Positions 1-7,388 of a stretch of 64,000 nt of DNA are shown here, piece after piece. The DNA is from Geomonas azotofigens (lineage in GTDB: Bacteria > Desulfobacterota > Desulfuromonadia > Geobacterales > Geobacteraceae), in the NCBI RefSeq assembly GCF_018919395.1, contig NZ_JAHLME010000004.1, forward strand, positions 1 to 64,000. The letters are read 5' to 3'. Under the pieces are notes generated by a model. It did not search any database and was not told the DNA's origin. It was given only the letters and a program-made list of their open reading frames with translations. The position numbers and the translations under genes were made by a program. The first letter of the stretch is position 1, and every line of letters starts with the position of its first letter.

Positions 1-2
1 CC

Positions 3-3000
3 AATACCACACAAAACATCACCATGCCGTTTGTTACTCTAAGTGGTAAGACTACTGACAACAACGGAGTGCCTGTATCTAACGTGAAAATAATTCAGGA
101 GTGGGGCCATTACGTCAGTCAAAGCGTAGGTTATTATCTGACATGGAACGGCCAATTCGAGCCGGTTACCTCTGACGCACTGGGCAATTACAGCATAACT
201 GTAGTGTCAACGTCTGCCGATTCCATGACAATTGTCCCACCAATAGGAAGCGGGTTTGCCCAAACGGTTGTCAACGGCCTAAACGTAACTAAGGACATCC
301 TGCAGAGCATTATTCTCTCGATGCCGGACACCAGTGCCCCCATCATCCTCTCCGGTCCGACGGTCTCATCATACGGCGACACCACTGCCACCATCGAATG
401 GCAAACCAATGAGCCTGCCAAAGGTGCATTGGTTTATGGCACCAGCAATCCTCCGACTGGTACATCTGTTCCGGAATCGGCATTTACAGCAACCCACTCT
501 CAGTCGCTTACCGGCTTGAGTGCCAACACCACTTACTACGTCAAGATAACCGCCACCGATGCCGCCAACAACGGCCCGACCACAAGCTCGATCATAACTT
601 TTACCACCAAGCCGACAGCGGACAAAACACCGCCAGAGATCCTGACGGGTCCGACTATGAGCAGTATCACCGATACATCGGCGGTGGTGGAATGGACTAC
701 CAACGAACCCTCCACCGGCTCGGTTGTATATGGCTTCTCGAGCGCACCCAACCTGACCGTACCCGATGCTACCCTTGCCACCAGTCATCGCGTTACACTA
801 ACGGGCCTTACGGCGGAGACGGTGTACTACGTAAAAGTTGCTGCGACCGATGCCTCCAATAACGGCCCCACATCCTCCTCGGTTATCTCGTTCTCGACTG
901 TTGCAGCGCCAGACACCAAAGCTCCGGTGATCATCGAAGGCCCCATGGCCATTAATGTCAGTGATTCGGGCGCCACAATAGTCTGGAAGACCGATGAGCC
1001 TGCCACCACCGGTGTCTCCTGGAATGACGGCACCGTTTATGGTGTTCTGTCTGACAACAGCCTGACCACGAACCACTCCGTGACGATTACCGGACTTGCT
1101 GCTACGAAAACTTACAGCTATACCGTGTCATCCAAGGACGCCTTCAACAATGGGCCGACCCTGAGCACTGCCAAAACCTTCACCACATCGGCCACGCCCG
1201 ATATGAAGCCGCCGGTCTTTATCCAGACGCCGATCGTAAAGAACACCACCCATGAATCGGCTGTGCTTTACTGGGAGACGGACGAGCCGTCAAGCTCCAC
1301 CATACAGTACGGCACTACGGAATCATTCGGCACAGCAGACGCCAAGGCACAACTGCTTACCAAGCACAACCGCCCGCTGACCGGCCTGCTGCCCGGTACT
1401 ACCTACTACTTCCGTGTACAGGCAACAGATGCCAGCGGCAATACCGCCACCAGTCAGACTTATACATTCACCACAGACATAAATCCGGATACCAAAGCAC
1501 CGGTAATTACCCAGGCCGCATCGATAATCTACTCTACCGATACTGCCGCCACGGTCGCTTTTAAGACCGACAAACCTTGTGATACCGTTGTAAACTACGG
1601 CCCTAACGGCACCACAGGCAACCAGAAGTCCAACAGCGAAAAGGTCAATGACCACCAGGTTACCCTGTCCAATCTAACCCCCAACACATCCTACAGCGTG
1701 CAGGTCTCCTGCACCGACATGTCGGGCAACACGGTAGTGGCATCGGCGGGGACACCGTCCACCATGATGGCATTGAACTATGCCGCCTTCATCCTGAGTG
1801 ATGCCGTCATCGGCGCTGCCGGGACCGGCTTCACCACGCCCTCGCTGCCTGATACCACGCCGCCTGTCATCACCGCCGTTCCCGCGGCTACAGCGATCAC
1901 GTCCTCCATGGTGCGCATCGTCTGGTCCACCAACGAGATCGCCGACTCCCAGGTTTACTTTGGCGTGTCCGGCCAGAATCTGACCAACTTTGCTGGGGAT
2001 ATCGTCCAGGTGACCGGCCATTCGGTGGCTCTGACCAACCTGGCTCCTAATACCACCTATCAGTTCAAGGTGCAGACCACGGATCCGTCCAACAACACCA
2101 CTGTCTCTTCGGTCTACAGCTTCACAACTGCCGCTTTGGCAGATACCACGCCTCCTGTTATCTCCGCCATTTCGGCAAGTGGCGTGAACTCCAGCCAGAT
2201 CCATGTCGCCTGGACGACCAATGAACCCTCAACTACCGTGCTCAAGTACGGTACAACCCCTTTCACCCTCACGGCCCAGGTTTCGATCGCCGGAACAAGC
2301 ACGGATCACTCCGTCACCCTCTATAACCTGATTCCCGGTACTACCTACTATGTGGCGCCGGTTTCTGCGGACGGCTCGGGCAACGCAACGCAAGGGGCGA
2401 CTCAGTCGGTCACCCTGGCCGGGCAACAGCCAGTTTCCTACACGGTTACTGCAGCGGCGGGCGCAGGGGGGAGCGTCACCCCGGTCAGCCAGGCAGTCTA
2501 TAGCGGCTACCAGCTCGCTCTCGCGGTGGCGCCGTCCCAGGGCTACATGGTCAATTCCATCACCGGTTGCGGGGGGACACTGGTCGGCAGCGTATATACC
2601 ACTGCCGGGATTACCAGCAACTGCACCGTCTCCGCTTCATTCAAGATCGACCCGAACTTTACAGGAACCATCCTGGCCACCACCGCATATCCGCCTGCAG
2701 GCACGTATGCCGGCGGCACCCTGATGGTGAAGCTAAAGGTCAGCACCCCGTCCGCCGCCATCTACTACACTACCGACGGCAGCACCCCCTCCACGTCTTC
2801 CGCGGTCTACAGCGCGGCGATTCCTGTGGTCGGAAACAAGACGATCAAATTTTTCGCAAAAGACGGCACCACGCTGGAAACGGCCAAAAGTGCCGCCTAC
2901 ACCGTCACCGCCACGGGGCAACCGGGAGCGAGCTTCAGCGGCCTGAAGCCGGGCTCCAGCTTTACCGTCTACCGTGCAGAGGGAGGCAAAGCGCCGACGT

Positions 3001-3641
3001 CCATCTACAGCGGCACCCAGACGAGCTTCGCCGACAATGGTGTGCTGAAACCCAACACCATCTACACCTATACGGTAGCTTCCGACCAGGAGGGGGCTAC
3101 GGAGCTGATCAGCGTCAAAACGCCGCTCTATAATGGCTGGAACATCATTGCGGTGCCTTACAACACCACCGGCATCGCTCCGACAAGCTTCTTCGCCAGC
3201 CCGGTCAGCTCCATCTACGAGTGGCTCCCCACCGGCGCTACGACGGAGAGCAGTACAACGCAGTTGGGCTCTTACAAAACGGTGACAGCCCTTGCCCCTG
3301 GCTTGGGGTATTTTGCCAAGGCATCCAGCAGCAGCACCCTACTCACCTACAGTGGCGCAGCTGGCCCAGCCAGCGTGACCGTGACCCTGAAGCCGGGCTG
3401 GACGATGATCGCCAATCCCAACGTCGCCAACAAAACCAACATCGGAACCACCTGGCTCATAGATGGCAGCCCTCTTTCCGACGCCATCAACACCAACAAG
3501 ATCGGTGGCAGCATCTACTGGTGGAACGGCACGACCTACGACTCCTGGACCATCTTGGGCAACAACCCGCAAGTAGAGCCTTGGAAAGGTTACTGGATGA
3601 TCAACCTGGAATCCGTCAACCACACCCTGACGATCCAGTAA
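3..3641 (+). CDS. Fibronectin type III multi-repeat surface protein, 5'-truncated
   Basis: The reading frame is open to the window edge. The first Met codon (position 24) has no ribosome-binding site, so the true start lies upstream and this is a partial gene. Residues below count from that Met. Residues 4-98 look like a carboxypeptidase-regulatory-like beta domain. About seven fibronectin III units follow (roughly 102-806), each with the pattern DTxAPVI, WxTNEPA, TGLxxxTTYY and ATDAS. Next come a bacterial beta repeat with AGAGGSVTP (about 812-880), a chitobiase C-terminal-like domain with YYTTDGSTPS (about 885-970), and a C-terminal domain with GWNIIAVP and GWTMIANP motifs. It is probably an exported adhesin or structural protein. 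It has no C-terminal sorting signal of its own. The next gene starts one base after its stop codon, so it heads the exosortase cassette operon. Sure of the fold class, unsure of the role. Confidence 0.85.
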   Translation, partial: NTTQNITMPFVTLSGKTTDNNGVPVSNVKIIQEWGHYVSQSVGYYLTWNGQFEPVTSDALGNYSITVVSTSADSMTIVPPIGSGFAQTVVNGLNVTKDILQSIILSMPDTSAPIILSGPTVSSYGDTTATIEWQTNEPAKGALVYGTSNPPTGTSVPESAFTATHSQSLTGLSANTTYYVKITATDAANNGPTTSSIITFTTKPTADKTPPEILTGPTMSSITDTSAVVEWTTNEPSTGSVVYGFSSAPNLTVPDATLATSHRVTLTGLTAETVYYVKVAATDASNNGPTSSSVISFSTVAAPDTKAPVIIEGPMAINVSDSGATIVWKTDEPATTGVSWNDGTVYGVLSDNSLTTNHSVTITGLAATKTYSYTVSSKDAFNNGPTLSTAKTFTTSATPDMKPPVFIQTPIVKNTTHESAVLYWETDEPSSSTIQYGTTESFGTADAKAQLLTKHNRPLTGLLPGTTYYFRVQATDASGNTATSQTYTFTTDINPDTKAPVITQAASIIYSTDTAATVAFKTDKPCDTVVNYGPNGTTGNQKSNSEKVNDHQVTLSNLTPNTSYSVQVSCTDMSGNTVVASAGTPSTMMALNYAAFILSDAVIGAAGTGFTTPSLPDTTPPVITAVPAATAITSSMVRIVWSTNEIADSQVYFGVSGQNLTNFAGDIVQVTGHSVALTNLAPNTTYQFKVQTTDPSNNTTVSSVYSFTTAALADTTPPVISAISASGVNSSQIHVAWTTNEPSTTVLKYGTTPFTLTAQVSIAGTSTDHSVTLYNLIPGTTYYVAPVSADGSGNATQGATQSVTLAGQQPVSYTVTAAAGAGGSVTPVSQAVYSGYQLALAVAPSQGYMVNSITGCGGTLVGSVYTTAGITSNCTVSASFKIDPNFTGTILATTAYPPAGTYAGGTLMVKLKVSTPSAAIYYTTDGSTPSTSSAVYSAAIPVVGNKTIKFFAKDGTTLETAKSAAYTVTATGQPGASFSGLKPGSSFTVYRAEGGKAPTSIYSGTQTSFADNGVLKPNTIYTYTVASDQEGATELISVKTPLYNGWNIIAVPYNTTGIAPTSFFASPVSSIYEWLPTGATTESSTTQLGSYKTVTALAPGLGYFAKASSSSTLLTYSGAAGPASVTVTLKPGWTMIANPNVANKTNIGTTWLIDGSPLSDAINTNKIGGSIYWWNGTTYDSWTILGNNPQVEPWKGYWMINLESVNHTLTIQ

Positions 3642-3642
3642 G

Positions 3643-4170
3643 ATGAGGCCGAACATCGTAAGAGCATTCGCAGTGATAGTTGCAACCTTGAGTCTTACCT
3701 GTGTGGCGGCCATGGGTTTTGAACCCATGACCGCCACCATCAGGGTCTCGAGCGGCGCCCTCTACGACTACGTTGTCATTGGAGAGCACCCTAAGGCAAA
3801 TAACGGTTTCGACAACGCCTATGACACGATCTACCCCGGCAACTTGAATGCGGACATGGGCGAGCCGTACATCAGCATCGTCATTCCACAGCCGGAATGG
3901 AATCCTGCCCTGAGGGAGCTGAAGGGGGATGTTCGCTCCCCTGCCAAGGGCCAGAAGTGGCAATTGGTGATCAGTTCCAGCTTGGCCAAAGGCACCCCGC
4001 TTAAGCTGGAACTCCAGGCTGAAGGGACCTCTCTGCCCCCGGCGCTGAAGCTGATGTTGATAGAGGGGGAAGGTAGAAAGAAGACGGACCTGAGGCTAGG
4101 GGAGTATATCTTCCCTGCGCCGGGGGCGGGCAAAACAACCACACTTTTCATTACCGCTGAACAACCATAG
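3643..4170 (+). CDS. Small secreted protein of unknown function
   Basis: A 175-residue protein with an N-terminal signal peptide (charged start, hydrophobic stretch to about residue 22, AAMG region). The mature part is beta-rich and has no recognised catalytic motif. It begins one base after the stop of the fibronectin-repeat gene and ends 12 bases before the next gene, so the three are probably co-transcribed with the exosortase. No clear Shine-Dalgarno sequence precedes the ATG, which suggests translational coupling. It may be a partner or subunit of the large upstream surface protein; that is inference from position only. Confidence 0.75.
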   Translation: MRPNIVRAFAVIVATLSLTCVAAMGFEPMTATIRVSSGALYDYVVIGEHPKANNGFDNAYDTIYPGNLNADMGEPYISIVIPQPEWNPALRELKGDVRSPAKGQKWQLVISSSLAKGTPLKLELQAEGTSLPPALKLMLIEGEGRKKTDLRLGEYIFPAPGAGKTTTLFITAEQP

Positions 4171-4182
4171 AAGGAGCCAACT

Positions 4183-4377
4183 ATGAAACGAAATCTTCAC
4201 CGAATCGCCGAAAATCTTATCATGGCAGCCATCGCCCTCGGCAGCATTTGCACGGCAAGCTGGGCCGGCCCTCCTCCTCCGCCGAGCATCCCCTCCACTC
4301 CAGTAGGCAATGCCGAGATGAGTGCCGTAACCATGGTCGCGGTTGCCGCATACGGGTTCTGGAAGATGCGCAAGTAA
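4183..4377 (+). CDS. 64-residue putative exosortase substrate
   Basis: A good Shine-Dalgarno (AAGGAG) lies 6 bases before the ATG. The protein has a signal peptide (residues 1-28, ending ASWAG), a proline run (GPPPPPSIPSTP), then a short polar motif (VGNAEM), a hydrophobic segment (SAVTMVAVAAYGFW) and a basic end (KMRK). Motif, membrane helix and basic tail is the tripartite layout of exosortase sorting signals, though the motif is not PEP. The exosortase gene follows 2 bases after the stop, which supports the pairing. The mature peptide would be only a dozen residues or so, so it could be a tag, an anchor or a pilin-like subunit. Confidence 0.7.
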   Translation: MKRNLHRIAENLIMAAIALGSICTASWAGPPPPPSIPSTPVGNAEMSAVTMVAVAAYGFWKMRK

Positions 4378-4379
4378 CC

Positions 4380-5378
4380 ATGCCTTTATTGCGTAATTCC
4401 GATAACGAAGCCCTGCAGCCTGGCTCCGCCTTTGCTGTACTCTTCATGTTTTGTGTTATCTCTGTGACGGCTTTGATGGCATACATCCCTGCTTCCTGCC
4501 AGATCGCATTTCGTGACCTGACCATCCTGGTCACTAAGGCGCTTGGTACAGTGCTGGGCTTTGCCATGACCAGTAACGCCGATATTCTCACAGTAAACGG
4601 CTTCGCCATGCGGATAATCAACCAGTGCACCGCAGTCGACTATGTGGCGATTTTGGCTACGGCGATTCTCCTTTATACCCGCCACAGCCTCTCCTATCGA
4701 TTGTTCGGTCTTGCCGTCGCGGTACCAGCGGTGGTATTCGCCAATGCCTGCCGTTTGCTCATCTCCGGCGTCGTTGGTACCTTCTCAAGGCGCGCATTTG
4801 ATTTCGCTCACGACTATCTCTGGGTGATAGGCTTCGCCCTCATCGTATTTGCCCTGTGGACCCTATGGGTCAATGGCCGCTTCTTCGTCTCCAGGTCGGC
4901 GGCATGGCGCGTTGGGCTAACTGTCGTCAGTACCATAGGTGTCTATGGATTGATTTTGTTTTGTCATGATGTCTACGGCGACCTCATGGCACAGGCGAGT
5001 TCTTTTTTTTACAGGCTAATGAACGATGACCCTTTAGCATCGATTATCCGTGATGGGGACGTGATGGTCTACAGCCGTCCCGGGGCAAGTATCGTCCTGG
5101 AGTATATGTTGGAGCAGGTGAACATTGCTTTGTACGTCGGCCTGATGGTGCCGCTGCAGAAAAAGGGTGATTGGGAAATGCTGGGGATCACCATCATTGG
5201 CCTTCTTTGCGTTGTACTGTTGAACGCTATCTTTATAGCCCTGGGATGCCGTTTTGCTGTTACCTCAGGAGAAGCAGGTCTAATTAATTTTCAGGGCATA
5301 GGAAGTGTAGTACACATGGCACTGCCCATGACTATGTATTGGATATTGACGAGCGAAAGAAGAGAAGCGGCTGTGTGA
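4380..5378 (+). CDS. Exosortase/archaeosortase family transpeptidase
   Basis: 332 residues, multi-pass membrane protein. The three family-defining catalytic positions can be read: Cys83 in NQCTAVDYVA, Arg125 in ANACRLLISG, and His144 in DFAHDYLWVIGF, all in or next to membrane helices. The family cleaves C-terminal sorting signals of exported proteins in the inner membrane and probably joins them to a surface anchor. The C-terminal third has extra helices beyond the core. The ATG at 4380 lies 2 bases after the previous stop and lacks a clear ribosome-binding site, so translation is probably coupled. No EpsI or exopolysaccharide genes are nearby, so this appears to be a small dedicated system serving the 64-residue protein and perhaps the upstream proteins. 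Confidence 0.85.
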   Translation: MPLLRNSDNEALQPGSAFAVLFMFCVISVTALMAYIPASCQIAFRDLTILVTKALGTVLGFAMTSNADILTVNGFAMRIINQCTAVDYVAILATAILLYTRHSLSYRLFGLAVAVPAVVFANACRLLISGVVGTFSRRAFDFAHDYLWVIGFALIVFALWTLWVNGRFFVSRSAAWRVGLTVVSTIGVYGLILFCHDVYGDLMAQASSFFYRLMNDDPLASIIRDGDVMVYSRPGASIVLEYMLEQVNIALYVGLMVPLQKKGDWEMLGITIIGLLCVVLLNAIFIALGCRFAVTSGEAGLINFQGIGSVVHMALPMTMYWILTSERREAAV

Positions 5379-5389
5379 TAAAGAGGGAC

Positions 5390-5405
5390 GTGACTACGTA
5401 GTCAC
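5390..5405. promoter_or_regulatory. 16-bp perfect palindrome after the exosortase gene
   Basis: GTGACTACGTAGTCAC reads identically on both strands and begins 12 bases past the exosortase stop codon. It is followed by an A-rich stretch, not T-rich, so on the plus strand it is not a standard intrinsic terminator. It could be a protein-binding site or a weak transcript end. Confidence 0.4.
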
Positions 5406-5441
5406 TCCTTGAGAAAAAATAAATATCATCGGTATGTTAAC

Positions 5442-5500
5442 GCCCGGAGTTCAAGATTGAAATCCTCGTGTCGGCGGTTCGATTCCGTCTCTGGGCACCA
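5442..5500 (+). pseudogene. tRNA-Phe relic lacking the D arm
   Basis: The 59-base stretch begins GCCCGGA and ends TCTGGGC-A-CCA. These ends pair as a full 7-bp acceptor stem with one G-U. The T arm is intact (GGCGG, TTCGATT, CCGTC). The anticodon region GATTGAAATCC resembles tRNA-Phe(GAA) with one A missing from the loop. The D arm and the 5' side of the anticodon stem are absent, so it cannot be a working tRNA. An intrinsic terminator follows directly, as for real tRNA genes. It most likely marks an old integration or deletion event at the edge of the AT-richer exosortase block. Confidence 0.65.
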
Positions 5501-5510
5501 TAAAGAAACA

Positions 5511-5545
5511 AGCCATCTACGTTAATTCGTAGGTGGCTTTTTTTG
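5511..5545 (+). terminator. Intrinsic terminator after the tRNA relic
   Basis: AGCCATCTACG pairs with CGTAGGTGGCT (11 bp, one G-U wobble) around a 6-base loop, followed by a run of T residues. It ends any transcript from the tRNA relic or the exosortase operon. Confidence 0.85.
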
Positions 5546-5737
5546 TTTCCAGATGCAGCTCTTGACTGAGATGGTTTTTACTGTTACGAGAAACTAAGAT
5601 GTCTTCGGCTTATGAAGAACATACAGTCATAGCACTAGTGCATTGAGTATGGCTGCTGGTACTGGTTGTTTGCCGGTCTGTCGATCCATACTGACGTCGA
5701 TGCGGGGAAGGTTCGTCGTGTTAGAGGAGGTGGCAGC

Positions 5738-6151
5738 ATGTTGCGTGTGATCAAGCGTTTCGAGCGAGTAATCATCATGGTTCTCGTGGTCCTGATGTCG
5801 GTGGTGTTGCTGCTCAGCACCCTGGAACTCGCGTGGATCATCATCCAGGACATCATATCTCCACCCGTGTTGCTGCTCGACATCAACGAGTTGCTCGACA
5901 TTTTCGGCCTCTTCATGCTGGTCCTGATAGGTATCGAACTTTTGGATACCATCGCCAAGACCTACATGGCCGAATCTGTCGATCATGCGCAGATAGTCAT
6001 GTCCGTCGCAATTATTGCCATTGCCAGGAAAGTCATCATTCTCGATGTAAAGGAGCTGTCGGGTCTGGCCTTGGTGGGAATAGCCGCTATCCTTTTGGCC
6101 CTCACGGTCGGCTATTTCCTGATCAAAAAGAAGGATCCGGCAGAGGGATAG
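5738..6151 (+). CDS. PsiE-like small membrane protein
   Basis: 137 residues. The ATG at 5738 is chosen because AGAGGAGG lies just upstream; the frame is open further 5' but without a start signal. There are about four hydrophobic helices (near residues 13-35, 45-70, 85-105 and 113-130) and a basic tail (IKKKD). The length and the layout of the helices around the acidic stretch LLDINELLDIFG resemble the phosphate-starvation-inducible PsiE family, whose biochemical role is not established. It is apparently monocistronic, with a non-coding gap on each side. Confidence 0.65.
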   Translation: MLRVIKRFERVIIMVLVVLMSVVLLLSTLELAWIIIQDIISPPVLLLDINELLDIFGLFMLVLIGIELLDTIAKTYMAESVDHAQIVMSVAIIAIARKVIILDVKELSGLALVGIAAILLALTVGYFLIKKKDPAEG

Positions 6152-6358
6152 GAACGGTCCGCCAAGGGACCGCAGAAGCCGCCGTACCCGGCAGCCCTCC
6201 GAGCCGCCGTCGACGCTTTCCAAAAGAGCTCGGCGTGGCGGGTTTTCACCGGCGAGAATCTGGAGGCCCGTGCGCCGTTTAGGGGCGAGGGTGCGGAGTT
6301 GTTCGGGGGGGCTCGCCGACTGTTTCACGACGCGGGGCAAATGAGAGGGGAAAAGAGC

Positions 6359-7189
6359 ATGGTATGGAACAGGTTCGCTTGCTGTCTGGTGGCTTTGTCC
6401 CTTTTCAGTGCGGTCGGAGTCGGCAGGGCGGCGGTCGCGCCGCTTACGCCGGCCAAGAAGGTGGAGCAGGGGAGTGAACCGGCGGCGAGCCGCGAAGAGT
6501 TCCACCTGGCCATGGCGAAGCTCCTGAAGGATGAGGGCTTCCTCGACAAGAACAACACCTTCAAGAAGGGAACGAAGATGCACCGGCTCTTCGAGTCCTA
6601 CCTGCGGGAGACCTTGTCGGACCCGGTGGTAATCGACTTTTTCTACACTTCGCTGAAGGACAACGCCGACCACGTCACCGATTACGACGCCTTCGGCAAG
6701 GCCCTTGCTGGTGACTACGCGGTGCGCGGGCTGACGCGCCTCCCCGAGCATGACTTCCAGGAGCTGCTGCGCGTGATGAACGCGATGGCCGGCAAGCTCC
6801 CCGAACGCGACTGCGCGGGCATGCTGCGCCCCGGCAGCAACTTCGACTACCACTGGCTGGAGCTCCTCCCGCTGGAGGATGCCCAGCTGTACCTGCGTCT
6901 TACCAAGAAGGCGCTGGTCGCGGAGATCTCCCGGTCGCCGCGCCTGCCGGCCAACACCAAGGAGCAGACCGCGGTGGCCTACCAGGCCCTGTTCGCGGAA
7001 ATGAAGAGGCGGCTGTCGCCGGAAAAGCTGGAGCAGTTCGGGAAGATATGGGGCCAACCCGAGGTCGCCGAGGACGCCGATCTTTGCTGGGGATACCGGG
7101 TGCTCCTCACCGGCATCCTCGATCTCCCCGCCGAACCCAGGCGGTGGATGCTGCGCGAGTACTCCAACCTTTTGCGCCCCCGGGAATAG
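6359..7189 (+). CDS. Secreted protein of unknown function
   Basis: 276 residues from the ATG at 6359, which has GAGAGGGGA upstream and gives a normal signal peptide (MVWNR, hydrophobic core, GRAA cleavage region near residue 25). Longer in-frame starts exist but would bury the signal peptide. The mature part is helical and charged, with no recognised catalytic motif. A strong terminator follows about 40 bases after the stop. Confidence 0.7.
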   Translation: MVWNRFACCLVALSLFSAVGVGRAAVAPLTPAKKVEQGSEPAASREEFHLAMAKLLKDEGFLDKNNTFKKGTKMHRLFESYLRETLSDPVVIDFFYTSLKDNADHVTDYDAFGKALAGDYAVRGLTRLPEHDFQELLRVMNAMAGKLPERDCAGMLRPGSNFDYHWLELLPLEDAQLYLRLTKKALVAEISRSPRLPANTKEQTAVAYQALFAEMKRRLSPEKLEQFGKIWGQPEVAEDADLCWGYRVLLTGILDLPAEPRRWMLREYSNLLRPRE

Positions 7190-7231
7190 GTCCCGTGAGG
7201 GGCCGGCGGGGGGGGGGGTACGGTTTCAAGG

Positions 7232-7267
7232 AAAGAGGATCGCCTGAAAAGGCTTTCCTCTTTTTTT
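7232..7267 (+). terminator. Intrinsic terminator
   Basis: AAAGAGGA pairs with TCCTCTTT, with an inner GCCT-GAAA-AGGC stem-loop and a T run. It ends the transcript of the secreted-protein gene before the kinase array. Confidence 0.85.
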
Positions 7268-7388
7268 GTTTGATCGCGCATGTTTTTCCATCGGGCGCAT
7301 TGCTATGACGGCAAAGTTGAAGCAAAATACTGGACTAGAGAGTGATTTCCTGCACAGCAACTGACAGCGGCAGTTTGAGCGTGTGGAT

